The notes below the pieces were generated by a model. It was not told the origin of the DNA. It saw nothing but the letters and a program-made list of their open reading frames with translations, and did no database searches. From Saprospiraceae bacterium (GTDB lineage: Bacteria > Bacteroidota > Bacteroidia > Chitinophagales > Saprospiraceae): DNA of 64,000 nt. Shown here one piece after another: positions 42,115 through 51,200 of this stretch (the first letter of the stretch is position 1; every line of letters begins with the position of its first letter). The stretch covers positions 62,001-126,000 of the forward strand of contig JAEUUP010000018.1 in NCBI GenBank assembly GCA_016787525.1. The letters run 5' to 3'. A program made the translations under genes and the position numbers.

Positions 42115-43152
42115 TTATTGAAAATTTAAAATACCAAAATCTTGTCCTTGCTTTTTGCTGTCTAAAAATACGTGAGCCGTTTCTTCAATGGTTACAGAAA
42201 TATTGGAATAACTGAAATCTGGAAAAGCCACCAACGATTTTTTATTGTCAAAATAAAAAGTTGTGCCTGAGGTGCGTGCCGTTTCTTTTGTAATCAATGG
42301 ACGACGACCTGTAAGGCGACTTTTGATCCACTCGACACGCCAAGCCAATGCCGCCAAAAACGGGGTAACGCGAATCGAAGCAGGGCGTTTGTTGAAAATA
42401 GCAGCGATTTTTTCAAACATGGTTTTATACTTCATATTTTCACCATTGAGTATAAAACGTTGATTATCAATTGGCGACTCCATCAACTTAACCATAAAGA
42501 CGACAACATCGCGCACGTCAACATAACCCGTTGACCCCTCAGTATAAAACCGTAAACCTTCCCAAACTTGCTTAAACAATCGCCCAGTGCCTTGTTCCCA
42601 TTGTTGTGCGCCTAACACAACTGTCGGATTCACCATCGCAGCGGTCAGACCTTCCGAAATGCCACGCCAGACCTCTTGCTCGGCTTGGTATTTAGAAATA
42701 GCATAATGCGAATTGAGAGGCGAACGCTGCCATTTGTTCGTTTCGCGCACCCAAGGTTCATGTTCCACACGCCCAATGGCGGCGATACTGCTGACATACA
42801 CCAGTTTTTCGATGCCTACTTCTAAGGCGGCATTGACCACATTTTCAGTGCCAACAACATTGATGCGATACATCTCCTCGCGGTCGCGTGGGTCGAATGA
42901 GACAACAGCCGCACAGTGATAAATCTGCTCGATTTTATGCCCCCTCAGTATATTCTCCAAATAAGGCGCATCCAACACATCACATTCTTCCCACATCACT
43001 TTGTCTTTGACATCAGCGACTAAGTCCCATCGGCTCGTTGGTCGGCGTAAGCAAACGATGTATGAATAGCCATTTTTGACCAGATGACGAGCTAAATAAG
43101 AGCCAACAAACCCTGTTGCACCTGTTATAAGTATGCGTTTTGATTGATTCAT
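42115..43152 (-). CDS. NAD-dependent epimerase/dehydratase (extended SDR)
   Basis: The 345-residue protein has the Rossmann glycine motif ITGATGFVGSYLARHL near the N terminus, CDVLD, YHCAAVVSF, the active-site segment with YAISKYQAE (Tyr-x3-Lys), and AAMVNPTVVLGA downstream. The arrangement is closest to the dihydroflavonol-4-reductase/3-beta-HSD-like group that reduces aldehydes or ketones rather than nucleotide sugars, but the substrate is unknown. It heads the minus-strand cluster with the hypothetical and DadA-like genes. 10-mers at 42535 (YTEGSTG) and 42941 (ILRGHK) are read in frame. Confidence 0.88.
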   Translation of the reverse strand: MNQSKRILITGATGFVGSYLARHLVKNGYSYIVCLRRPTSRWDLVADVKDKVMWEECDVLDAPYLENILRGHKIEQIYHCAAVVSFDPRDREEMYRINVVGTENVVNAALEVGIEKLVYVSSIAAIGRVEHEPWVRETNKWQRSPLNSHYAISKYQAEQEVWRGISEGLTAAMVNPTVVLGAQQWEQGTGRLFKQVWEGLRFYTEGSTGYVDVRDVVVFMVKLMESPIDNQRFILNGENMKYKTMFEKIAAIFNKRPASIRVTPFLAALAWRVEWIKSRLTGRRPLITKETARTSGTTFYFDNKKSLVAFPDFSYSNISVTIEETAHVFLDSKKQGQDFGILNFQ

Positions 43153-43202
43153 TTTACTATTGATAAGAAGTATAGTATAAAGAGATTTCGCATATTATGA
43201 AG

Positions 43203-43272
43203 GTGATAATCTGCGGAATCTTGGTAAAAATAGATAGATTCCGCAAATTATCACGCCTAAAAACTGCGGAAT
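43203..43272. promoter_or_regulatory. Inverted and direct copies of TGCGGAATC in a divergent intergenic region
   Basis: A 19-bp inverted repeat (43203-43221 with 43236-43254, one wobble) contains TGCGGAATC and its complement; a third copy follows at 43264-43272. It lies between the divergent SDR gene and the TetR regulator, so a terminator role is unlikely and an operator is plausible. A 10-mer lies further right (43408-43417). Confidence 0.45.
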
Positions 43273-43583
43273 CGTGAGGAATACATTCATTTTTATCAGA
43301 CAAAAAAATAAAGTTTGCTAAAATATGTTTTTGTGAGAATCGTCATTCAGAATAAAATTTCGTCACTTCATCCCTTGTTTTTGACAATTCATCGAATAAA
43401 ATACTAACCCCTCAGTATAAGTTCGTTTTTTTGTAAAACTAATTCAATTTATTGATTATCAACAAATTGAATTGGTTTTTGTTTCTGATATTGGTTTTTT
43501 TTTGCAAAAAATGTAAAAAACTTTGGAAACTTTTGAACTAAAAATCGTTTCCTATGTTTTTCCGTCATACTTTTGCCACCAAT

Positions 43584-44222
43584 ATGACAGCAGAGATAAA
43601 AAATAATATTTTGCAGAAAGTCGCCGCTTTATTTTTCCGCTACGGCATAAAAAGCGTGACAATGGATGACATCGCTCGCGAGCTGGGCATGTCTAAAAAA
43701 ACACTGTATCAGTTTTTTGAAAATAAGAATGATATGCTCACGCAAATCTTTCAAATGGAAGAAATGCGTGATATTGAAATGACAAAATGTATCATTGCAG
43801 AAGCTGAAAACGCAGTTGATGAGTTGTTGGGTTTTGCCAAACATGGTGTCGAAGAGTTTGCCAAAATTATGTCCTCGTCAACGATTGTTTATGATTTGCA
43901 TAAATATTATCGTGACTTATGGAGTAGTTTTGAAGCAAACATGAACAGACGAATTTATGACGGAACTAAAGCCAATCTTGAAAGAGGCAAACGCGAAGGC
44001 TTGTATCGCCCCGACCTCGATGCGGATATGCTTGCCAAACTTTATGTACGTCAATTGATGTCTTTTATTGACGAAGAAACCTTTCCGACCAAGCAGTATA
44101 ACAAAGTGCAATTGTTTAAGCAATACTTGGTATATCATGTTCATGGCATTGCGACACAGAAAGGTATCACCCTTTTTAATGATAAAATGAAAGCTTTGTT
44201 CGGTAGCGAGCCGAGACTTTAA
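43584..44222 (+). CDS. TetR/AcrR-family regulator of the efflux operon
   Basis: The preferred start is the second ATG (MTAEIKNNILQKVAALFF), giving 212 residues; an upstream ATG at 43554 adds ten non-conserved residues. The N-terminal HTH is canonical: FFRYGIKSVTMDDIARELGMSKKTLYQFFENKNDML. The C-terminal ligand domain is helical and variable. It is followed 21 bp later by the TolC gene and then by adaptor and RND pump genes, so it very probably represses or activates this efflux operon in response to a pump substrate. No 10-mer is inside. Confidence 0.93.
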   Translation: MTAEIKNNILQKVAALFFRYGIKSVTMDDIARELGMSKKTLYQFFENKNDMLTQIFQMEEMRDIEMTKCIIAEAENAVDELLGFAKHGVEEFAKIMSSSTIVYDLHKYYRDLWSSFEANMNRRIYDGTKANLERGKREGLYRPDLDADMLAKLYVRQLMSFIDEETFPTKQYNKVQLFKQYLVYHVHGIATQKGITLFNDKMKALFGSEPRL

Positions 44223-44243
44223 AACATTCTAAACCATACTGTT

Positions 44244-45692
44244 ATGTTTCTTTTCCATAAAAAAATCGTCCTTTTCGTCGTGTTTTCTGCTGCGATACTG
44301 AGGGGGTATGCACAGGACATTGTGCGTATGTCACTCGATGAAGCTGTTACTTATGCGATGAAAAATAACAACGGTATCAAAAATATCCAGATGGGTGTGA
44401 GAGATGCCGAAGAACTCATCCAAGCCACTAAAGCAACTGGCTTGCCGCAAGTGAATGCGGAATTGGGTTATAATTTTTTCTATCAAAAGCCAAAGGTTGT
44501 TTTCCCTGCAAGTTTTGGTGAAGCACAGGTCATCCCTTACACCAATTTCGGCTTGATTCAACAGGCTTGGGCAACAGCTGGCTTGAAAGATGGCTCTGGA
44601 AATTTGATTGCGCTACCCTTGAAGTATCCACAACCGAGTGGCGATGGTGGTGATATATCTTTCGTTCAGCGGAATGGTATTACGGGTACATTGAGTGCCT
44701 CGCAACTCATTTTCAGTGGTAGCTACACTGTGGCTTTGAAAGCTGCGAACTTTGCACGCGAATTAGCAGCTGTACAAGTAACTTCTAAAGAACAGGAAGT
44801 GCGTTATCAAGTAGCAGATGCTTATTTGCCGAGTTTGTTGATTACAGAAAGTGTAAAAACTTTGGATAAAAACATTGCGAACCTCGAAAAACTGCTTAAA
44901 GAGGTATCTGCGACCTACAAGGCGGGATTTGTTGAGCAATTGGATGTGGATAGATTGACGCTTTCGTTGGCAAATTTGAAATCGGAACGTGATAATCTCG
45001 ACCGTCAGAAAGGATTGGTTATCAATGCATTGAAGATGGTGATTGGTTATCCGATGGATAAAGACATCGAGCCTACCGATGATATCAACAGCCTTTTGCA
45101 ACCTGCGGCACAAGAAGATTTGATGGGGGCGATTGACTATAATAATCGCAAAGAGTATCAAGTGATTTTGACTGGTGAGAAGTTGCAAAAACTCAATATT
45201 GACCTCAACAAGGCGGGTTATTTGCCAACAGTTGTAGGCTTTGCAAATTGGACGGCTAACTTGAATAGCGATAATTATTTTTCAAAAGATAAAGATACTT
45301 ATTGGTTGCCACAAGGTTTAGTGGGCTTCAAAGCCTCGATGAGTCTGTGGGATAATAATGAAAAAAAGCATAAAATCGAACGTGCAAAGATTGCTTTGGC
45401 ACAAATTCAAAACCAAAAATCGGATTTTGAACGCGCTGTGACTTTGCAAGTGATGAATGCGCGTATCGCTTATTTCAATGCCCAACGCCGTGTCGAATCG
45501 CAACAGAAAAACCTGGCTTTAGCTGAGCGCATTCATAAGACGACAGAAACGAAGTTTAAAAACGGCATCGGTTCGAGTCTCGAAATCACGACAGCCGAGC
45601 AGCAACTCTATCAAGCACAACAAAACGTGCGTCAAGCTCAGTTCGACCTTTTGACAGCACAAAAAGCGTTGCAAAAGGCATTGGGTAAATAG
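44244..45692 (+). CDS. TolC-family outer-membrane efflux protein
   Basis: The 482-residue protein has a signal peptide that ends ILRGYAQ, within which ILRG is encoded by the 10-mer at 44296. The body shows the paired helical repeats of OEP proteins: SLDEAVTYAMKNNNGIKNIQMGVRDAEELIQATKATGLPQVNAELGYNFFYQ, SYTVALKAANFARELAAVQVTSKEQEVRYQVADAYLPSLL, and near the C terminus SSLEITTAEQQLYQAQQNVRQAQFDLLTAQKALQKAL. It is the outer-membrane channel of the adjacent tripartite pump. The start is ATG 21 bp after the TetR stop. A small hairpin and a 10-mer follow the gene. Confidence 0.94.
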   Translation: MFLFHKKIVLFVVFSAAILRGYAQDIVRMSLDEAVTYAMKNNNGIKNIQMGVRDAEELIQATKATGLPQVNAELGYNFFYQKPKVVFPASFGEAQVIPYTNFGLIQQAWATAGLKDGSGNLIALPLKYPQPSGDGGDISFVQRNGITGTLSASQLIFSGSYTVALKAANFARELAAVQVTSKEQEVRYQVADAYLPSLLITESVKTLDKNIANLEKLLKEVSATYKAGFVEQLDVDRLTLSLANLKSERDNLDRQKGLVINALKMVIGYPMDKDIEPTDDINSLLQPAAQEDLMGAIDYNNRKEYQVILTGEKLQKLNIDLNKAGYLPTVVGFANWTANLNSDNYFSKDKDTYWLPQGLVGFKASMSLWDNNEKKHKIERAKIALAQIQNQKSDFERAVTLQVMNARIAYFNAQRRVESQQKNLALAERIHKTTETKFKNGIGSSLEITTAEQQLYQAQQNVRQAQFDLLTAQKALQKALGK

Positions 45693-45700
45693 TTCGATTT

Positions 45701-45753
45701 GGAATTTTGGATTTACGATTTTGGATTTACGATTTTTTACAATCCAAAATTCC
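45701..45753 (+). terminator. Hairpin after the TolC gene
   Basis: GGAATTTTGGATT (45701-45713) pairs perfectly with AATCCAAAATTCC (45741-45753). It also includes a repeated TTTTGGATTTACGA. An 8-C form of the 10-mer follows directly. It lies within the pump operon, so it may be a partial attenuator rather than a full stop. Confidence 0.55.
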
Positions 45754-45842
45754 CCCCCCTCAGTATTTTTAGCTTTCATAAGACATCACCTATAATAAAA
45801 ATTAAAACGTTAATTTTCAGCGATTTATAAAAATAATACTTT

Positions 45843-46952
45843 ATGAAAAAGATATTTTCTCTCCTTTTAATAACAGCTGTTTTTGCTGCTTGTGGCGGAA
45901 AAAGTGGCGATAAAAAAGAGCAACTGGCTAAACTGAAACAACAACAAGCGGATTTAGCAGGACAAATTGCGACACTTGAAAAAGAATTGGGTGCGTCGGA
46001 TACGACAAAACGCGAAAAAATCAAGTACATCACGACCTCGATTTTGAGTCCAACAGTGTTCAACAGTTTCATTGAGTTGCAAGGTGCTGTGGTGGCAGAT
46101 GATGAAGTTTTTGTAAATGCCAAAGTGCCGGGTTCGATTACAAAAGTGTATATCAAAATCGGTGATAGAGTGTCAGCGGGTCAAGTTGTAGCAGAAATTG
46201 ACAACGATATGTTGTTTTCTCAGATGGAAGAATTGAAAAAACGTTGGGAGTTGGCAAATGAAGTTTTCCAAAAACAAGAATCTCTTTGGAAGCAAAACAT
46301 CGGCTCAGAAGTACAGTATTTGAGCGCGAAAAACAACAAAGAAGCTTTGGAAAAAACAATGGCAACTTTGCAAAAAAGCAGCGAAATGTACCAAGTCAAA
46401 GCACCAATTTCGGGCGTTGTGGACGATGTACAAATGAAAATGGGTTCAGGTGCTGCGCCTGGTATGCCACTGGCAAAAATCGTCAATTTCTCAAAACTCA
46501 AAGTACGTGTAGATGCGCCTGAGACTTATGCAGGTAAGTTACGTATTGGCAATAGTGTTCAAGTACAATTTCCTGATATTCAAAAAGAAGTATCATCAAA
46601 GGTCAGCTATATTGGTGCAGGCGTAAACCCTGCAAACCGTACTGTGAAAGTCGAAATTCCGATGCGTTCCAACGAACCGGGCGTTTTGCCAAATATGGCA
46701 ACAGTAGTGAAAGTTGTGAACTATGCTAAAGCCAATGCCATTGTAATCCCGATTAATATGGTGCAAAAAGATTTAGCGAATCAAGATTTTGTGATGATAG
46801 AAGAAAGCGGTCGCGCAAAGCGTGTCAATGTAAAAGTAGGACAACAATATGGTGAAAATTGCGAAGTCTTATCAGGTTTGAAAGCAGGAGATAAATTGGT
46901 TGTTGTTGGTTATCAGGACTTAAACGATGGCGATAAAGTAACAGTTAATTAG
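45843..46952 (+). CDS. RND efflux periplasmic adaptor (membrane fusion lipoprotein)
   Basis: The 369-residue lipoprotein has signal LLLITAVFAACGGKSG with lipobox FAAC. A coiled-coil opening follows (QLAKLKQQQADLAGQIATLEKEL), then the barrel-sandwich hybrid (VFVNAKVPGSITKVYIKIGDRVSAGQVVAEID and YQVKAPISGVVDDVQMKMGSGAAPG), the helical hairpin between them, and the beta-barrel and membrane-proximal domains (VRVDAPETYAGKLRIG, RVNVKVGQQYGENCEVLSGLKAGDKLV). It bridges the TolC-type channel and the RND pump. The order channel-adaptor-pump is the common one in Bacteroidota. No 10-mer is inside. Confidence 0.95.
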   Translation: MKKIFSLLLITAVFAACGGKSGDKKEQLAKLKQQQADLAGQIATLEKELGASDTTKREKIKYITTSILSPTVFNSFIELQGAVVADDEVFVNAKVPGSITKVYIKIGDRVSAGQVVAEIDNDMLFSQMEELKKRWELANEVFQKQESLWKQNIGSEVQYLSAKNNKEALEKTMATLQKSSEMYQVKAPISGVVDDVQMKMGSGAAPGMPLAKIVNFSKLKVRVDAPETYAGKLRIGNSVQVQFPDIQKEVSSKVSYIGAGVNPANRTVKVEIPMRSNEPGVLPNMATVVKVVNYAKANAIVIPINMVQKDLANQDFVMIEESGRAKRVNVKVGQQYGENCEVLSGLKAGDKLVVVGYQDLNDGDKVTVN

Positions 46953-47024
46953 TTATTAGTAGGTTAGTTATTAGCGGTTTGAGTCATTAATCAATAACTA
47001 ACCAACCAATCAACCAATAACAAT

Positions 47025-47279
47025 ATGAAAAAATCACTCCTAACTGTTCTCATTGCCAATACAGTCATGGCTTTTACGGCTACTGCACCTGTTTATTCAC
47101 TTTCAGTTGGTGGCATCAATCACTGGGGTTTGGGAGTCATTTTTGGCTCTTTAGCAGCTATGAATTTGCTTGCAGGTGGCGGCTTGTCGCTGTTTAGTGT
47201 GCCAGAGGGCAAGTATTTTAAGCGTTTAGGTTTAGGCTTTTTTGTACTGAGTATCGTTGTCTTTTTACTACCTATTTAG
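47025..47279 (+). CDS. Small membrane protein within the efflux operon
   Basis: The 84-residue protein has two to three hydrophobic segments: KSLLTVLIANTVMAFTA, WGLGVIFGSLAAMNLLAGGG and GLGFFVLSIVVFLLPI. I do not recognise a family. It sits between adaptor (72 bp) and pump (129 bp), in the same orientation, where small pump-modulating peptides are known in other systems (for example AcrZ with AcrB in E. coli). The position suggests a pump accessory, by analogy only. It may alternatively belong to a small DUF of Bacteroidota membrane proteins. Confidence 0.65.
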   Translation: MKKSLLTVLIANTVMAFTATAPVYSLSVGGINHWGLGVIFGSLAAMNLLAGGGLSLFSVPEGKYFKRLGLGFFVLSIVVFLLPI

Positions 47280-47408
47280 CTACCTATTTAGATGGTGGGT
47301 CGCGACAAGCTACAAAATCAAATACAACAATGCTTGTACTACCCCTCAGTATAGTTCGATTAAGTTATTGAAAAACAAGGCGTTAGGTCGCTTTAAAATA
47401 TAAAAGTC

Positions 47409-50400
47409 ATGTTGGACAAAATAAAAGAGTTCAAACCTTCGAGCTGGTCAATAGATAATAAAACATTTATTTACTTGCTGACGCTTTTCCTGATGTTCGC
47501 AGGAACGATGGCGTATATCAACATTCCGAAGGAGCAATTTCCAGAGGTTGTATTCCCTCAAATCATGGTGAACACAATCTATCCTGGTACATCGCCTGAA
47601 AACATGGAATCTTTGATTTCAAAAGAAATTGAGAAACAGGTCAAAGCAATTCCAGGGTTGAAAAAAGTGACTTCCAACTCAGTTGAAAATTTCTCATCTG
47701 TGATGTGTGAGTTTAACACAACAGAAGACGTGCAACTTGCCAAACAACGGGTGAAAGATGCGGTGGATAAGGCAAAACTACCGACTGACTTAAAAGATAA
47801 GCCTTCGGTGATTGATATTGACATTTCGCAAGTGCCGATTATGAACGTTCATATCTCAGGTGATATGAGTTTGGATAGGCTAAAATATTATGCAGATGTG
47901 GTGAAAGATCGCATCGAAGCTATGAAAGAAATCAGTCGGGTGGACATTGTGGGCGCATTGGATAGAGAAATCCAAATCAATGTGGACATGTACAAAATGT
48001 CTGCTAATATGTTGACCTTCAGTGACATAGAAGGTGCAGTGGCTCGTGAGAACTTGACAATTTCGGGTGGTAACGTGGACATGGACAATGTGAAACGCAA
48101 TATGTCGGTATCGGGTCAATTCAAAACGCCACGTCAAATCCAAGAGATAATACTGAGGGGTGGGAGTGGCGCGATTGTGCGTTTGAAAGACATTGCTGAT
48201 GTGCGCGACACCTATGAAGAGCCAAAGAGTTATGCGCGTTTCAATGGTAAAAACGTGATTTCATTGAATGTTATCAAACGAGGTGGTCAAAACCTCATCA
48301 TTGCAAGTGACGAAATCAAACGCATTTGTGACGAATTGCAGCAAACATCTTTTCCAAAAGAGTTGAAAATTGGTATCACAGGTGACCAATCTATCCGTAC
48401 TCGTGTGACTTTGGACGACTTAATTAATACCATCATTATTGGTTTTGTCCTTGTAACGATTATTTTATTATTTTTTATGGGTACAGTTAATGCCTTATTT
48501 GTGGCTTTATCTGTGCCTTTATCAATGGCAGTAGCATTTTTGTTTGAGCCATCTTTGTTCACAGGTTTTTTAGGTTACAAAACATTTTCATTGAATATGA
48601 TTGTTTTGTTCTCTTTCCTATTGGCTCTCGGTATTGTAGTGGATGATGCGATTGTGGTGATTGAAAATACGCACCGTATTTTTGCCAATGGTAAAGTGCC
48701 AATTAAAAAAGCCGCGAAATTGGCAGCAGGCGAGGTCTTTTTGCCCGTTTTGTCGGGTACTTTGACCACACTTGCACCATTTTTCCCATTAGCATTCTGG
48801 CAAGGTGTGATTGGGCGTTTCATGTTCTATCTGCCTGTGACGATGATTGTGACACTTTTTGCGTCTCTCGTGGTTGCTTATATTATCAATCCAGTGTTCG
48901 CGGTGGATTTTATGAAGCCACATCCAGAGGTGAAACAGAAGAAAGTGACTCAAAGTTTTATCACTACCTGCGTTGTGTTTGTAGTGATGGTTGCCGTAGG
49001 CTATATGTTTAATTTCGGTATGGGGAATTTTACTTTGACCTTGTTTTTCCTCTATTTGTTGAACAAATTTGTGTTGAATGATGCGGCTGAGGCGTTCCAA
49101 AAGAAAGTGTGGCCGCGTGTTCAAAATGCTTATGCTCGTGTATTGATTTCAGCTATTAAGACTAAATGGCGCGCTTTAGGTTTGTTGATTGGTACGGTTG
49201 CCTTATTATTTGTAAGTTTCATTTTAGTAGGTATTGCTAAACCAGATGTTGTATTTTTCCCTGAATCTGACCCGAATTTTGCTTATACATATATCAAATT
49301 GCCTGTCGGAACAGATACGAAATTCACTGATCAGGTGACCAAAGAAGTTGAGACCCGTATTATGAAATTGTTGGGTGAAAACAATCCACTCGTATCATCG
49401 GTGATTTCGAATGTAGCAGTAGGTGCAGGCGACCCGCAAAGTTTCGACCTTTCGACCAATTCTAATTTGGGTAAAGTAACAGTGGCTTTCGTGCCTTTCG
49501 CTGAGCGTCATGGCAAATCAACAAGTACTGTTCTGAAACAAATTCGCGAAGCTGTGAAAGGCGTTCCAGGTGCTGAAATCGTTGTTGAAAAAGAATCGAG
49601 CGGACCTCCAACAGCTAAGCCAATTTCGATTGAGATTACAGGTGAAGACTACCGCGCCTTGGCGCAAGCGTCACAGGGCTTAAAACGTTATCTCGATTCG
49701 TTGCAAATAGATGGTGTTGAAGAGTTAAAATCTGATCTAAACATCACAAAACCAGAAGTAACAGTCAATATTGACCGCGAAACAGCCATGCGCAATGGTT
49801 TGTCAACTGCTCAAATTGGTATGGATGTACGTACTTCGTTGTTCGGTAAAGAAATCACTAAATTCAAAACTACTGAAGAGGACTATCCAGTTAATTTGCG
49901 CTTGAAAGATGAACAACGCGGGAATGTCAATACACTTTTGGGTCAAAAAATGATTTATCGCGATATGGTAATGATGGGTCAATTGCGCTCAATTCCACTC
50001 AATTCATTGGCGACAGTTTCGTATGGCAATACTTTGGGTGGTATCAAACGTAAGAACCAAAAACGAATCGTGACATTGTCGTCAAATGTATTAACGGGCT
50101 TTAATCCGAATCAAGTAGTCGCACAAGTAGAAGCTGCAACATCTAATTTTAAAACACCACCAGATGTGGATATCAAATTCGGTGGTGAAAAAGAAGAACA
50201 AGCAGAAACAATTGCCTTTTTTCAATGGGCGATGATGGCAAGTATAGGTTTGATTGTCTTGATTTTGGTAATTCAATTCAATTCAATTTCCAAAATGGTT
50301 ATCATTTTGTCCGAAATCATTTTCTCAATCATTGGTGTTTTGCTAGGTTTTGTATTCACCGGAATGGACATTGCGATTGTGATGACAGGTGTAGGTATCA

Positions 50401-50867
50401 TTGCTTTAGCAGGTATTGTGGTGCGAAATGGTATCTTATTGGTTGAGTTTACCGAGATTCTGCTCAATCAAGGTGTACCTCTCAAAGAAGCCATCATCGA
50501 ATCGGGGCGTACACGTATGACACCCGTGCTTTTGACAGCATCGGCGACAACATTAGGTCTGATTCCATTAGCTATTGGTATGAATCTCGATTTTGTAGCA
50601 CTGTTTACGGAGCTCAATCCACATCTTCATTTTGGTGGCGATAGTGTAGCTTTCTGGGGCCCTCTCAGTTGGACGATGATTTATGGGTTAATTTTCGCAA
50701 CATTTTTGACTTTGATTCTCGTACCAGCGATGTTGTTCTTGGCTGAACGTTTGAAGATGAAAGTGCTTAAAAATTATCATCCAAACCACAAATTTCATGA
50801 AGCTCAAGCAGAATTAGCAGCTCAAAAACTAACTCCTACTGAGGGGGAGGAAACTGAGCATCAGTAG
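47409..50867 (+). CDS. RND-family efflux transporter permease (AcrB-like)
   Basis: The 1152-residue protein has the full RND layout: TM1 near the N terminus (FIYLLTLFLMFAGTMAYI), first porter/docking region, TM2-TM6 with the proton-relay motif FLLALGIVVDDAIVVIENT, second porter region, and TM7-TM12 with SATTLGLIPLAIGM. It uses proton motive force to move substrates from periplasm or inner membrane out through the TolC partner. An unusual insertion of two extra hydrophobic segments (FITTCVVFVVMVAVGYMF and FTLTLFFLYLLNKFVL) lies between TM6 and TM7 (about 48955-49080). In-frame 10-mers at 48151 (ILRGG) and 50837 (PTEGEE). It could also be grouped as an HAE1-type hydrophobe exporter. Confidence 0.95.
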   Translation: MLDKIKEFKPSSWSIDNKTFIYLLTLFLMFAGTMAYINIPKEQFPEVVFPQIMVNTIYPGTSPENMESLISKEIEKQVKAIPGLKKVTSNSVENFSSVMCEFNTTEDVQLAKQRVKDAVDKAKLPTDLKDKPSVIDIDISQVPIMNVHISGDMSLDRLKYYADVVKDRIEAMKEISRVDIVGALDREIQINVDMYKMSANMLTFSDIEGAVARENLTISGGNVDMDNVKRNMSVSGQFKTPRQIQEIILRGGSGAIVRLKDIADVRDTYEEPKSYARFNGKNVISLNVIKRGGQNLIIASDEIKRICDELQQTSFPKELKIGITGDQSIRTRVTLDDLINTIIIGFVLVTIILLFFMGTVNALFVALSVPLSMAVAFLFEPSLFTGFLGYKTFSLNMIVLFSFLLALGIVVDDAIVVIENTHRIFANGKVPIKKAAKLAAGEVFLPVLSGTLTTLAPFFPLAFWQGVIGRFMFYLPVTMIVTLFASLVVAYIINPVFAVDFMKPHPEVKQKKVTQSFITTCVVFVVMVAVGYMFNFGMGNFTLTLFFLYLLNKFVLNDAAEAFQKKVWPRVQNAYARVLISAIKTKWRALGLLIGTVALLFVSFILVGIAKPDVVFFPESDPNFAYTYIKLPVGTDTKFTDQVTKEVETRIMKLLGENNPLVSSVISNVAVGAGDPQSFDLSTNSNLGKVTVAFVPFAERHGKSTSTVLKQIREAVKGVPGAEIVVEKESSGPPTAKPISIEITGEDYRALAQASQGLKRYLDSLQIDGVEELKSDLNITKPEVTVNIDRETAMRNGLSTAQIGMDVRTSLFGKEITKFKTTEEDYPVNLRLKDEQRGNVNTLLGQKMIYRDMVMMGQLRSIPLNSLATVSYGNTLGGIKRKNQKRIVTLSSNVLTGFNPNQVVAQVEAATSNFKTPPDVDIKFGGEKEEQAETIAFFQWAMMASIGLIVLILVIQFNSISKMVIILSEIIFSIIGVLLGFVFTGMDIAIVMTGVGIIALAGIVVRNGILLVEFTEILLNQGVPLKEAIIESGRTRMTPVLLTASATTLGLIPLAIGMNLDFVALFTELNPHLHFGGDSVAFWGPLSWTMIYGLIFATFLTLILVPAMLFLAERLKMKVLKNYHPNHKFHEAQAELAAQKLTPTEGEETEHQ

Positions 50868-50890
50868 GGTTTCTTTTCTATGTAATATTT

Positions 50891-51105
50891 AAGTAATCAG
50901 AAATAAGTTTTCGCGTGTTTGATACTCACTGTTTTGCGCTACGCGCAAAAGGCGTACTTTGAAAGTTTTTCTATTGGAGCGAGCGATTTTTTGATTAAAA
51001 TTTTTGCAAAGCCAAAATTTTAATCAAAAAATCGCTCGCTCCTCAAAGTCCTTTCGCCGCCAAAGGCGGCGTTTGAAATGCACGAAAACTTATTTTTGAC
51101 TACTT
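50891..51105. repeat. Nested palindrome with cloverleaf-like layout after the pump gene
   Basis: Outer arms 50891-50922 and 51074-51105 match at 26 of 32 positions. Next to them are mini-hairpins TTTTGCGC-TAC-GCGCAAAA (50932-50950) and GCCGCC-AAA-GGCGGC (51056-51070). The centre is a perfect 29-bp stem (50976-51004 with 51014-51042). The layout is the same as at 10064-10251, with different sequence. Confidence 0.9.
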
Positions 51106-51138
51106 AATGATTATTATTCTTTTTGCGATAGTTTTTCA

Positions 51139-51177
51139 ACGGGGCGAGCCTTTCATGGGTATCGCCCTGTTTTTTTG
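51139..51177 (+). terminator. Rho-independent-like terminator between the pump and sensor-kinase genes
   Basis: ACGGGGCGA (51139-51147) pairs with TCGCCCTGT (51162-51170), one wobble, followed by seven T. It lies between the convergent pump and sensor-kinase genes. Confidence 0.7.
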
Positions 51178-51200
51178 TAGGATAACTGACTGTTTACCAA

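Noticed and set aside
43568-43575. TACTTTTG as promoter for the TetR gene
   Set aside because: Again only 9 bp before the chosen ATG and without a well-spaced -33 box; not distinguishable from chance in AT-rich sequence.
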